In this document: one piece after another, positions 35,388 through 43,414 of the stretch | Position numbering within the stretch: position 1 is the first letter of the stretch | Layout of the letters: every line of letters begins with the position of its first letter | From: Lachnospiraceae bacterium | Lineage (GTDB): Bacteria > Bacillota > Clostridia > Lachnospirales > Lachnospiraceae | NCBI GenBank assembly: GCA_017619295.1 | Contig: JAFZSQ010000070.1 | Span: 1-61,318, forward strand | Reading direction: 5' to 3' | Length of the DNA stretch: 61,318 bases | The notes under the pieces: model-generated | Told to the model about the DNA's origin: nothing | Seen by the model: the letters and a program-made list of their open reading frames with translations, nothing else | The model's database searches: none | Translations under genes and position numbers: made by a program

Positions 35388-36215
35388 TTAAAATACTTCG
35401 AACATTTTATCCGAAGCAACTGCAAGTCGAACATGTACAACGCATTTCTCTTTATTGTACTCTTCAATTGCTTCTTTTATGTTAGCTATTTTATCCCTGG
35501 GACAATCGCCGCCCCCTGCGTTTGTCATAATACCATCCACTCCTATTTCTAAATACTTGAGTGCGGTGCTTTCTTTCTCTATTGTCCATGTGTAAACCTT
35601 TTTGAACACCCCGTCTTTATCGCGAATGTCACATGCCTTTTTGACTTTTTCACGTCTTGCTTTTGTATCTGGCATTCCGGCTTCTATTCCCTGTCCATAG
35701 AAAAAGCGATTAAAACTATTCCCCTTAGCCTTTTCGCTATTTATGATGTTTTGGAAGCTTTCCTTTACTTCATCAGGATTGTTAAACATATCAACAGTAA
35801 ATCCCTCAGTATCTCTCAAGATACTCGCACAAGACGTAAATGGTTCTTTAGCTTTTTCAATGCTACTTATACAATAAATAATGGCAATGGGACGTTTACC
35901 CTTTTCCAAAAAATCAGCAGTGTTATTATGCACATAATTAATTAGATTCTGCAAATATTCAGGACTTTTTATGTCTAGATAAATAAAGCAAAAATTTACA
36001 TTATCTGATTGGTCATAAGCTTCCTTCAGCCAATCTTTCAACATCATCGAATACTTAGGCCTGTATCCGTCATGATTAACGCACCAATTATTGTCATCTT
36101 CTCCATATTGGACATCACATTCGATTGCATTTGCCCCCTTTTGGAGCGCATTTTTAATGTCACCAGAATTATTGCATCTGTGAGCCATTAAATAAAAAGG
36201 TCTCTGATTTGTCAT
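35388..36215 (-). CDS. Sphingomyelinase D / phospholipase D-like GDPD-fold protein
   Basis: The sequence follows the pattern of spider-venom and corynebacterial sphingomyelinase D enzymes, which cleave or cyclise choline- or ethanolamine-containing phospholipids. Catalytic and metal residues fall at the family positions: H12 (LMAHRCNN), E32 and D34 (GANAIECDVQYG), H48 (VNHDGY), D81/K83 (YLDIKS). The C-terminal TWTIEKESTALKYLEIGVDG, then IMTNAGG, matches the family closely. The length of 275 aa is close to the venom enzymes. There is no signal peptide, which is odd for a secreted lipase. It lies 52 bp before the damaged LysM gene. Substrate is unknown; an ordinary GDPD activity is the alternative. 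Confidence 0.75.
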   Translation of the reverse strand: MTNQRPFYLMAHRCNNSGDIKNALQKGANAIECDVQYGEDDNNWCVNHDGYRPKYSMMLKDWLKEAYDQSDNVNFCFIYLDIKSPEYLQNLINYVHNNTADFLEKGKRPIAIIYCISSIEKAKEPFTSCASILRDTEGFTVDMFNNPDEVKESFQNIINSEKAKGNSFNRFFYGQGIEAGMPDTKARREKVKKACDIRDKDGVFKKVYTWTIEKESTALKYLEIGVDGIMTNAGGGDCPRDKIANIKEAIEEYNKEKCVVHVRLAVASDKMFEVF

Positions 36216-36407
36216 AGTTCTCCTCCCATTCTAAGTTAGTAATTAATAGTTTTTTGATCCGAAATCAACCCCTTCATATATATATGTGTCACATTTAAGG
36301 CGAAGTTCCTAACCAAAAATAGAATTTCTTATGTTATTTAATTTACATTCCTCATGAAGACACAAAAGGGACAGCCATACAACTGTGGGACAGCCTATGC
36401 GCAAACA
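36216..36407. other. Intergenic region with no recognised gene
   Basis: AT-rich sequence before the phospholipase-like gene. Leftward TTGATT-N17-TAATTA near 36240-36272 is a weak promoter candidate. A degenerate GGGACAGCC sequence occurs twice near 36369 and 36389, possibly a decayed repeat copy. Confidence 0.4.
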
Positions 36408-36436
36408 AAAACGGCATGGTGCGTCCATGCCGTTTT
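36408..36436. terminator. Bidirectional hairpin terminator
   Basis: A perfect 12-bp stem (36408-36419 with 36425-36436) with a 5-base loop has A/T runs at both edges, just after the Rpn-fragment stop codon at 36443. Confidence 0.8.
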
Positions 36437-36442
36437 GTTTAT

Positions 36443-36667
36443 CTATTTAGTTTTCTTCACCATTCCTCTGAAGTCGTCCACAGAGACTCCCAACTGCTCT
36501 GAGGCCTGTTCGTCGGTTATAATCCCTTGTATAAAAAGAGAAACCAGTGTATCTCGTTTTCCTTCTGCTCTTCCTTCTTTTCTGCCCTTTTTAAGCAGTT
36601 TCTCAGAGGCTGTTTCGTATATTTCGCCACCCATTATTCTCTTTACCTCCTCTTTCGTCTTGCACAC
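36443..36667 (-). pseudogene. C-terminal remnant of an Rpn-family nuclease/transposase-like protein
   Basis: The 74 codons match the C-terminal tail common to Rpn/PD-(D/E)XK nuclease-transposase proteins: ASEKLLKKGRKEGRAEGKRD followed by the helical ITDEQASEQLGVSVDDF. The N-terminal catalytic domain is absent. No convincing ribosome site exists for the GTG start, and a palindromic repeat (36696-36724) lies just upstream. It is best read as a decayed fragment. Confidence 0.7.
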
Positions 36668-36695
36668 TCCATAAGTATAACATGTAATAATCTAT

Positions 36696-36724
36696 GTGCA
36701 ATTGGGGACTGTCCCCAATTGCAC
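36696..36724. repeat. Palindromic repeat, copy 2 (perfect)
   Basis: A 29-bp element with two perfect 14-bp arms, GTGCAATTGGGGAC and its complement, around one central base. It lies 5 bp past the stop codon of the first paralogous lipoprotein gene. Confidence 0.9.
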
Positions 36725-36729
36725 CAAAT

Positions 36730-37578
36730 TTAGCGATAGGTATGCTCCTCGATTGTGTAGCCCATTTTCCTTGCGTCGTCGGCTATCATGTCGGCTTGGG
36801 ATTGATCTTCGGAATAGTCGATTACAATCCAGTAAAAGGGCTCATGGTATATCTTAGTAAAGGTTGCATAGCCTACATAGGGATAGGTGTGCTCTAAAAT
36901 GGGACCCTCATGCAAAAAATCTGAATCCTTACAAGTCATTGTTCCAGTGCATTTGCAGCAATCATATTGCCCTACTGTTTCCAATTCAGAAGAGTCAATA
37001 GTCATCGAAATGGATTCTCTATCCAATCCATATATAGGATCAAATTCAAGTTCATAACCCAACTGTTTTATAGGTGAAAGATACTCTTCCGGGTTTCCAA
37101 TAACTACCGGCAAAATACTTTCCTCATCCGTAATCTGACTCAAAAGTTCCTCACTGTCCTCCCGAATGGGCGCAAAAACGATGACTTCCCCTCTTTTATA
37201 ATTATCCTGAAAGACAACAAGTTTGTGCCCGACATTTCTAAACTTCGGAAATTTAATAGAAATTGCTGTTTTCGTGGTCGTGAAATGACCGTATACTCCC
37301 CATTCACTCAGGTCTTCGCACTTATTGTATACCTCTATTATAAACCCACTATCACGATCATAGTGCGGCCAGTCATCAGGATCACCCTTGTCATCTTCTT
37401 TGGCCTCAGACTCCTCAGCCGAAACTTCAGCTTCGGTCTCTGCCTCGATAGCTGTTTCTGAAGAAGCACTCGCTTCTTCCTTGCTCTCAGACTTATCGCC
37501 GCAGGCAATAAGTCCGATTGTCATAGCTGTTGTCATTGCAATAACTGCAATTCTTTTTAGTAAATCTTTTTTCCTCAT
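36730..37578 (-). CDS. Lipoprotein, tandem paralogue 1
   Basis: Function is not recognised. The N-terminus (MRKKDLLKRIAVIAMTTAMT, then IGLIAC) is a lipoprotein signal with the lipobox ending at Cys26. A Ser/Glu/Ala-rich linker to about residue 75 leads to a globular domain. A cysteine cluster CCKCTGTMTC lies near residue 215, and the C-terminus has a conserved FYWIVIDYS segment. The next two genes upstream are close paralogues, with nearly identical signal peptides, linkers and cysteine clusters. Leader sequences before each start (GGGAGTATAAAA then ATG) are also the same, showing recent tandem duplication. The cysteine cluster could bind metal or form disulfides; this is inference. Confidence 0.85.
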   Translation of the reverse strand: MRKKDLLKRIAVIAMTTAMTIGLIACGDKSESKEEASASSETAIEAETEAEVSAEESEAKEDDKGDPDDWPHYDRDSGFIIEVYNKCEDLSEWGVYGHFTTTKTAISIKFPKFRNVGHKLVVFQDNYKRGEVIVFAPIREDSEELLSQITDEESILPVVIGNPEEYLSPIKQLGYELEFDPIYGLDRESISMTIDSSELETVGQYDCCKCTGTMTCKDSDFLHEGPILEHTYPYVGYATFTKIYHEPFYWIVIDYSEDQSQADMIADDARKMGYTIEEHTYR

Positions 37579-37601
37579 TTTTATACTCCCTTTTATTTTT
37601 T

Positions 37602-37630
37602 GTGCAATTGGGGACAGGCCCCGATTGCAC
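37602..37630. repeat. Palindromic repeat, copy 3
   Basis: The 29-bp element, core GGGGACAGGCCCC, lies 5 bp past the stop codon of paralogue 2 and before the leader of paralogue 1. Confidence 0.85.
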
Positions 37631-37635
37631 CTAAT

Positions 37636-38481
37636 TTAGCGATAGTCGAAGTTCTCGGCGATTGTTAAGCCCATTTTCCTTGCGTGGTCGGCTATTATGT
37701 CGCCTTGGGATTGATCGTCAGAATAGTCAATTACAATCCAGTAAAAGGGTTCATGGTGATCCTTGGTAAAGGTTGCATAGCCTACGTAGGAATAGGTGTG
37801 CTCTAAAAGGGGATCCCCACGATAAGTTTCCGCATCCTTACAAGTCATTGTTCCGGTGCATTTGCAGCAATCATATTGCCCTACTGTTTCCAATTCAGAG
37901 GAGTCAACTGTCATCGAAACTGATTCCCTGTCCATATCGTAATGATACCCAAGTTCATAACCCAACAGATATACGGGTGAAAAATACTCTTCTGTGTTTT
38001 CTATAACTACAGGCAATATGCTTTGCTCGTCAGTAATCTGGCTCACAAGCTCCTCACATTCATCCTGAATGGGCGCAAAAACGATAAATTCCTCATATTC
38101 ATCTGTATTTTGATGGGCAACAAGGTTGCTCTTAACAGGTGGGTGATCAGGGAATTTAATAGAAATCGCTGTTTTCATGGTCGTAAAATAACCATATACT
38201 CCCCAATCACTCAAATCCTCGCACTTATTGTATACTTCTATTACTGTAAGTCCGCTATCACTAAAGTGCGGCCAGTCATCAGGATTACCCTTGTCGTCCT
38301 CTTTGGCCTCAGGCTCCTCAGCCGAAGCTTCAGCCTCGGTCTCTGCCTCGATAGATGTCTCAGAAGAAGCATCGGTTCCTTCACTGTTTTTAGACTTATC
38401 GCCGCAGGCAATAAGTCCGATTGTCATAGCTGTTGTCATTGCAATAACTGCAATTCTTTTTAGTAAATCCTTTTTCTTCAT
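37636..38481 (-). CDS. Lipoprotein, tandem paralogue 2
   Basis: The middle copy of the tandem family, 281 aa. It has a lipobox signal peptide (MKKKDLLKRIAVIAMTTAMT, then IGLIAC), an acidic linker, the same EVYNKCEDLSDWGVYGYF segment and the CCKCTGTMTC cluster. The frame extends upstream to 38538, but that extension would translate a palindromic repeat. The ATG at 38481, with GGGAG before it and an intact signal peptide after it, is the start. It diverges most from its neighbours in the central region (about residues 110-190), suggesting surface-exposed variation. Confidence 0.85.
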   Translation of the reverse strand: MKKKDLLKRIAVIAMTTAMTIGLIACGDKSKNSEGTDASSETSIEAETEAEASAEEPEAKEDDKGNPDDWPHFSDSGLTVIEVYNKCEDLSDWGVYGYFTTMKTAISIKFPDHPPVKSNLVAHQNTDEYEEFIVFAPIQDECEELVSQITDEQSILPVVIENTEEYFSPVYLLGYELGYHYDMDRESVSMTVDSSELETVGQYDCCKCTGTMTCKDAETYRGDPLLEHTYSYVGYATFTKDHHEPFYWIVIDYSDDQSQGDIIADHARKMGLTIAENFDYR

Positions 38482-38506
38482 TTTTATACTCCCTTTTATT
38501 TTTAAT

Positions 38507-38535
38507 GTGCAGGTGGGGACTGTCCCCAATTGCAC
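38507..38535. repeat. Palindromic repeat, copy 4
   Basis: A 29-bp element (GTGCAGGTGGGGAC arm, GTCCCCAATTGCAC arm) placed 5 bp past the stop codon of paralogue 3. Confidence 0.85.
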
Positions 38536-38540
38536 CAAAT

Positions 38541-39416
38541 TTAGTGATAGTCGAAATACTCGGCGATTGTGTAGCCCATTTTTCTTGCGTGGTCGGCTAT
38601 TAAGTCGCCTTGTGATTGATCGTCGGAATAGTCAATTACTATCCAGTAAAAGGGTTCATGGTGATCCTTTGTGAATGATGCGTAACCTATATAGGAATAG
38701 GTGTGCTCTAAAACAGGGCCCTCATGAAAATATTCCGAATCCTTGCAAGTCATCGTTCCGGTGCATTTGCAGCAATCATACTGCCCAACAGTTTCCAATT
38801 CCGAAGAATCAATAGTCATCGAAACTGATTCCCCGTCCATATTATGTACATGACTTTGAAGTGAATAACCCAACTGCCTTACAGGAGAGCGATACTCTTC
38901 TGGGTTTTCTACAACTACCGGCAAAATACTTTGCTCATCCGTAATCTGGCTCAACAGTTCCTCACAATCATCACGAATGGGTATAAAAAGAACAAGTTCC
39001 TCGTATTTATTCTCAGAGGGGGATTCCATTTGGTAGGAAAAGAAGTTTTCCGTATTCCAGCTTGGTGCTCCTGCCGGGAATTTAATAGCAATCTCAGTTT
39101 CTCTAGTCCAGAAATAACCATACTGTCCCCATGCACTCAAATCTTCGCACTTATTGTATACCTCTATTACTTTTAGCCCCTTATCAGTATTGAATTCAAA
39201 GTGCGGCCAGTCATCAGGATTACCCTTGTCATCTTCTTTGGCCTCAGGCTCCTCAGCCGAAACCTCAGCCTCGGTCTCTGCCTCGATAGCTGTTTCTGAA
39301 GAAGCACTCGCTTCTTCCTTGCTCTCAGACTTATCGCCGCAGGCAATAAGTCCGATTGTCATTGCTGTTGTCATCGCAATAACTGCAATTCTTTTTAGTA
39401 AATCTTTTTTTCTCAT
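38541..39416 (-). CDS. Lipoprotein, tandem paralogue 3
   Basis: The upstream copy of the tandem family, 291 aa, with lipobox IGLIAC, an acidic linker nearly identical to paralogue 1, the EVYNKCEDLSAWGQYGYF segment and the CCKCTGTMTC cluster. A short insertion near residues 110-130 accounts for the greater length. It lies downstream of the two larger lipoprotein genes and is probably in the same transcription unit. Function is unknown. Confidence 0.85.
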   Translation of the reverse strand: MRKKDLLKRIAVIAMTTAMTIGLIACGDKSESKEEASASSETAIEAETEAEVSAEEPEAKEDDKGNPDDWPHFEFNTDKGLKVIEVYNKCEDLSAWGQYGYFWTRETEIAIKFPAGAPSWNTENFFSYQMESPSENKYEELVLFIPIRDDCEELLSQITDEQSILPVVVENPEEYRSPVRQLGYSLQSHVHNMDGESVSMTIDSSELETVGQYDCCKCTGTMTCKDSEYFHEGPVLEHTYSYIGYASFTKDHHEPFYWIVIDYSDDQSQGDLIADHARKMGYTIAEYFDYH

Positions 39417-39440
39417 TTTTATACTCCCTTTTATTTTTTT

Positions 39441-39469
39441 GTGCAGGTTGGGCCTGTCCCCAATTGCAC
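39441..39469. repeat. Palindromic repeat, copy 5
   Basis: A 29-bp element with an imperfect left arm (GTGCAGGTTGGGCC) and a regular right arm, 4 bp past the stop codon of the 440-residue lipoprotein gene. Confidence 0.8.
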
Positions 39470-39473
39470 ATTA

Positions 39474-40796
39474 TCAGGTTCTTTCCGACAGGCCGCCGCC
39501 AATGTACATCTTTATCGATGAAAATTCCATATCAATGGCCATAAAGGAGTGGGTTTCACCTGCATCGAAATTAACTCCTGTGTAGAAGTTGTCTTTAATC
39601 ACATTCACAAGATTTCCCTCCGCGTCAAAGAAAAGCAGATAACCCACTAAATTTGATACGCTGCCAGGGTTATTGTTTGTGGCTGTGGCAGTTACATCAT
39701 TGTCATTTACCTCATACGAGAATGCAATATTCTGAAGGCCGGTATGATACCACGGAGTAATGTCGTAACTAAAGAAATACTCTACACTGTCAATGTCATC
39801 CCGTGAAAAATAAGCAAAGAAGACGCTCTCATCTCCCGGCTCAAGGGAGTCTATATGCTCTGTATCGGCATCAACCATGTTTCCGGAAGCGTCATATGCG
39901 ATAAAATTGGCTTCCATACCAACAAGCACCTCACTGTTGTTCTTTACCACAAGCACTTCGCGAGTTTCGCTCATTTCATGGTTTACACCCATGTACTCCG
40001 TTACGCCAAAATCACTGTCCTCTACAGTGCTCTCAGGTTTGGCTTTACCGTCATATCCACCCATAAGATAGCATTCAACATGATCATATTCGTCAGGGCA
40101 ATACAGGTTTACTCCAAGAGTAGCGCCCGGTCTTATCTCGCCGTTAATATCGGCCACATATTCATCAGAAGAATAAATCGCATTTCCGCTTGCATCAAAG
40201 AACACCGCTCTTGCTTCGATATAAGAACCTATTATATCCCCCTCATTTTTCACACGAGCAATTACCCCTTTATCTATGGGTGACAATTCCATTTTAAGAT
40301 TGTCAACCATGGGTGTATAAAAAGGGGTCTCGTATGTATAGGAGTATTTAACATCACTGATATCGCTAGCATCCTTAACGTCATAGAACATAAAGAAAAG
40401 TGCGGCGGAATCTCCCGGTGCAAGGGCTTCCACTTCCTCTTTGCTGTCCTGTAAAACATTGCCGGCAGAATCCATAGCTGATGCCACTCCTGTTAACCTG
40501 ACAGTCTCTTCAGAGTTGTTCTTGATAATGCACAGATACTCGGGATTACCGAATTCAGGGGTATAGTTATAATAGGTTTTTTCAAAAAGAGCGTCCCTCT
40601 CATCTGTCTCTTCGGCCGCCTGAGCCCCTTCCTTCTCTTCAGAACCGACTTCTTCTGAGGATGTGGAAACATCCTCCTCTCCACCTATCTTATTGTCATC
40701 TGTTTCTGTCGTTGCAAGCTCAGGTGCGGCGGCATTGGAGCCGCATCCGGCTATCATTGCCGTCGCTAAAAGCAAAACTAATAATTTTCTCTTCAT
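39474..40796 (-). CDS. Lipoprotein with repeated FxLYD-like beta domains (440 aa)
   Basis: The signal peptide ends in the lipobox IAGC (MKRKLLVLLLATAMIAGCGS). After an acidic linker the protein repeats a beta-sandwich-like unit with the pattern VKNNSE..V......A.D..GN......E.I..L.PG.....F, at about residues 80-170 and 270-360. A related unit lies between and after these. This resembles FxLYD-type domains of Gram-positive lipoproteins. The adjacent upstream gene encodes a homologue with the same layout. Role unknown; display on the outer membrane face is predicted from the lipobox. Confidence 0.8.
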   Translation of the reverse strand: MKRKLLVLLLATAMIAGCGSNAAAPELATTETDDNKIGGEEDVSTSSEEVGSEEKEGAQAAEETDERDALFEKTYYNYTPEFGNPEYLCIIKNNSEETVRLTGVASAMDSAGNVLQDSKEEVEALAPGDSAALFFMFYDVKDASDISDVKYSYTYETPFYTPMVDNLKMELSPIDKGVIARVKNEGDIIGSYIEARAVFFDASGNAIYSSDEYVADINGEIRPGATLGVNLYCPDEYDHVECYLMGGYDGKAKPESTVEDSDFGVTEYMGVNHEMSETREVLVVKNNSEVLVGMEANFIAYDASGNMVDADTEHIDSLEPGDESVFFAYFSRDDIDSVEYFFSYDITPWYHTGLQNIAFSYEVNDNDVTATATNNNPGSVSNLVGYLLFFDAEGNLVNVIKDNFYTGVNFDAGETHSFMAIDMEFSSIKMYIGGGLSERT

Positions 40797-40814
40797 TTTT
40801 TACTCTCCTCTATA

Positions 40815-42089
40815 TTATTCGATGTAGACTAACACATCAGAAAATGCGTATGGATAATCAGCTGCCACACATGAACGTGTTTCTCCGGGAAGAAGATCTC
40901 CGCCCTCGCTGTTAAAGTAAACTCGTCCGATATTGGAAAACTTACCTGTCAAATCAAAGTAGAGGATTTGGCAGTACATATTCTTTAGACTTTCAGTTCC
41001 GTTATTCGTAGCTGTAATGATTACATCCTGGCCATCAATCTCATACGTGTACTCAATATTTTCAAGAACGGTCGAAGCGTCTTCGTACGTATTATAGCTA
41101 TAGAAAAGGTCTATGTGATCCACATTCACACACATAAGTCTTGCATATAGCACTGCCTCATGTCCGGGTGCCAGACAACCATAGTTTGTGGTGCAGTCAG
41201 ATCCTCCTCCTATTACATTGCCCTTTGAGTCATATGCAACCATATCCACCCTGACTTTGGCATGCTTATCGAAGTTGTTTTCAATTACCAGAGCTTCATC
41301 AGTAAAATACGTTTCGTTCTGATATCTGTACTCGGTCACTTGAAGATTCTTTTCGGAAATGCCCCATTCTTGAGGGGGATTTGACAAGTCACATCCACCG
41401 TAAAGATAGACTTCCGCATGATCGAAATGTTCGTAACTGGCAAACTGATAAGTAACTGCTGCTCCCGGTTTTATTTCTCCGTCCAAATCTCCAATATAAC
41501 TATTCATGGCGTAAATAAAATTATTGTTTTCATCATAGAAGAAAGCCGTAGCGATTATTTCTGTCCCTGGCAGTTCGCCTTCGTTTCGGGCGACAACCAA
41601 TAAATGGTTTTCATCAATTCTTAACCAGTCGCATTTGATGTCTTTCATTACCGGGGCATAGTCTGTATTAACTTCATATGAAAAGTTATACTCAACATGG
41701 TCAACTTCCTTAATTCCGGAAAAGCAGTGAGAATAAGCCAACGTTTCGTCAGCACCCAGAAAAGGAAAACTGCAGCTCTCTGTAGCCAACTCCGCATTCT
41801 GCGAATCAAAGCCCGTTATATCCACATTCACCCTAACATTCTGATTCGAATTATTTTTTAAAACAAAAGTGTCATAGCATGTTTCTGTGGAGACGAAACC
41901 ACCGTATGTCTTCTCAATCAGATCATCCAAATTACCTGTCTCGCCGATGTTTTCTTCCATGGTTTCCGTGGATTGTTCAGTGATGACGGAATCTTCGTTG
42001 TCTTCCGCCTGAGATGCAGGGGCAGAATTTCCCCCGCAACCTGAAAGCATTAAAGCCCCCAGTAGAAGTGTTAGAATTGTTCTCTTCAT
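40815..42089 (-). CDS. Lipoprotein with repeated FxLYD-like beta domains (424 aa)
   Basis: Paralogue of the preceding entry. The signal peptide MKRTILTLLLGALMLSGCGG has lipobox LSGC. Repeating units contain VLKNNSNQNVRVNVDITGFD, and later VIENNFDKHAKVRVDMVAYD, each followed by GN or NA, a Pro-Gly turn and a YNFSYE/FYSYNT strand. This is probably the first gene of a five-lipoprotein leftward cluster running to 36730. No clear promoter was found between it and the ABC-operon hairpin at 42120-42157. Confidence 0.8.
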   Translation of the reverse strand: MKRTILTLLLGALMLSGCGGNSAPASQAEDNEDSVITEQSTETMEENIGETGNLDDLIEKTYGGFVSTETCYDTFVLKNNSNQNVRVNVDITGFDSQNAELATESCSFPFLGADETLAYSHCFSGIKEVDHVEYNFSYEVNTDYAPVMKDIKCDWLRIDENHLLVVARNEGELPGTEIIATAFFYDENNNFIYAMNSYIGDLDGEIKPGAAVTYQFASYEHFDHAEVYLYGGCDLSNPPQEWGISEKNLQVTEYRYQNETYFTDEALVIENNFDKHAKVRVDMVAYDSKGNVIGGGSDCTTNYGCLAPGHEAVLYARLMCVNVDHIDLFYSYNTYEDASTVLENIEYTYEIDGQDVIITATNNGTESLKNMYCQILYFDLTGKFSNIGRVYFNSEGGDLLPGETRSCVAADYPYAFSDVLVYIE

Positions 42090-42119
42090 TTTTATTTCTC
42101 CCTTATATTATGATTTTAT

Positions 42120-42157
42120 CCGGGTGACCAAAGTCCCCTGAAGCTTTGGCCACCCGG
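42120..42157 (-). terminator. Hairpin terminator of the ABC exporter operon
   Basis: A 14-bp stem (42120-42133 with 42144-42157, one G-U pair in the leftward RNA) with a 10-base loop lies about 95 bp beyond the permease stop codon. The tail is AT-rich but not a pure T run. Confidence 0.7.
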
Positions 42158-42190
42158 TATTTTACGTTTGTTGTATGCCATGTAGTCTAT

Positions 42191-42249
42191 GTGCAATTGG
42201 GGACTGTCCCCGATTGCACGGTGCAGGTGGGGCCTGTCCCCGATTGCAC
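42191..42249. repeat. Palindromic repeat, tandem pair (copies 6a and 6b)
   Basis: Two 29-bp elements (42191-42219 and 42221-42249) lie head to tail, one base apart. They have cores GGGGACTGTCCCC and GGGGCCTGTCCCC, and sit 1 bp past the permease stop codon. Both share the right arm ending CGATTGCAC. Confidence 0.9.
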
Positions 42250-42250
42250 A

Positions 42251-43414
42251 TTATGCTTCGGCCTCCTGTGCTCTTCTTGCGCTGATACTGTAGGCAATTC
42301 CAAGGACCGCTACAGTAAAGGCTGCAAGGACTCCGATGTTCTTTAAGAAATCGGGAAGCATGTCGCCTGTCATGCTCTTAAGCTCGAAGAGCATGTTTAC
42401 ATTGCTTGTATACCATGTGGTAGGAATAAACTTAGAGAAAACCTGCATTCCCTTTGTGAAGAACTCTGCCGGAACAAAGATTCCTCCAAGGAATGAGAGA
42501 ATCATTGAAAAGCTTACGGAAAAGATTGCGATATGCCCGTCGTGCTTTGCAAAGGTTCCTACAAAGTATCCTAAAGCCATGCAAAAGATTGCAAACATTA
42601 AAAGGTTAATGAACATGTAAGGTGCAACTGCATTTCCCTTTAACTCATTCAGATTGAAGCCTGTGATAATTCCAACAAAGAGAATGAATGCAACAAACAT
42701 GATGATAAGGTTTCCGGCAACGATGTACAGATTTCTTTTTTTAACAGAAAGAGCTGAACAGTTCATTCTCTTAATCATGTCAGGCTGGTTGAAAACCACC
42801 ATGATTGAAGCGATACAGTGGATAAGCACTGTCATGATTCCGTAGCCTGAAAAGTAGAAGAAATACTTGAAGCTATCGGATCTCTTTTCGGAGTTGTCAG
42901 GTACATAAGTCTCAGTTGCCGCTTCCTTTGAAAGGTTTGCAGCCGCCTTTGAAAGAGCTTCTTTATTGTCGATTCCAAGAGCCTTGTATGATCTGAAGGC
43001 ATTGATAAATCCTTCAATCTTCATATCTACGAAGGCTCCGTTATAGGAGTTGGGGGATGATGTTGAATTAAGCTTTACATCCTCATCCTTTTCAACTGCC
43101 TTTTCAAATCCTTCAGGAATGGTAAGGAGATACTGAATCTCTCCGAAGAAAAGGGCATCCTGAAGTGAGTCATTGTCTGCAGGTGCCTCCACAAGGTCTT
43201 CCACCTCTTCAAGATAGGAAACCAGTGCCTTTGACACCTCACTTTTGTCCTCATCTATTACAGCCACTTTAACCTTAACGCTCTCGAAGGAATATGTGTT
43301 TCCACCGGTACTTAATGAAAGTCCGATGCACATGGCAAGAGCCACTCCAAGGTAAACCAGAATTGCTATCATATTTGATTTTGTTATTGAGAAGAATGTC
43401 TTAAACACTGACAT
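42251..43414 (-). CDS. ABC-2 type exporter permease (second subunit)
   Basis: A membrane component of an ABC-2 exporter. It has one N-terminal helix (about residues 12-35), a large extracytoplasmic region (about 35-195), then five helices (from about 200 to the end), including FLGGIFVPAEFFTKGMQVFS. It is 387 aa. Its start overlaps the previous permease gene by 14 bp, implying coupling. With the ATPase gene it forms a complete exporter, probably for a peptide, antibiotic or lipid-like compound. Substrate is unknown. Confidence 0.87.
   Translation of the reverse strand: MSVFKTFFSITKSNMIAILVYLGVALAMCIGLSLSTGGNTYSFESVKVKVAVIDEDKSEVSKALVSYLEEVEDLVEAPADNDSLQDALFFGEIQYLLTIPEGFEKAVEKDEDVKLNSTSSPNSYNGAFVDMKIEGFINAFRSYKALGIDNKEALSKAAANLSKEAATETYVPDNSEKRSDSFKYFFYFSGYGIMTVLIHCIASIMVVFNQPDMIKRMNCSALSVKKRNLYIVAGNLIIMFVAFILFVGIITGFNLNELKGNAVAPYMFINLLMFAIFCMALGYFVGTFAKHDGHIAIFSVSFSMILSFLGGIFVPAEFFTKGMQVFSKFIPTTWYTSNVNMLFELKSMTGDMLPDFLKNIGVLAAFTVAVLGIAYSISARRAQEAEA

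Noticed and set aside
36366-36398. Further copy of the palindromic repeat
   Set aside because: Two GGGACAGCC stretches are present but the GTGCA/TGCAC arms and palindrome are missing; at most a decayed relic.
38482-38538. N-terminal extension of lipoprotein paralogue 2
   Set aside because: It would translate the palindromic repeat and bury the signal peptide; the ribosome site favours 38481.
34662-42249. CRISPR array
   Set aside because: The repeats are palindromic, several hundred bases or more apart, separated by genes and variable; no regular spacers or cas genes exist.
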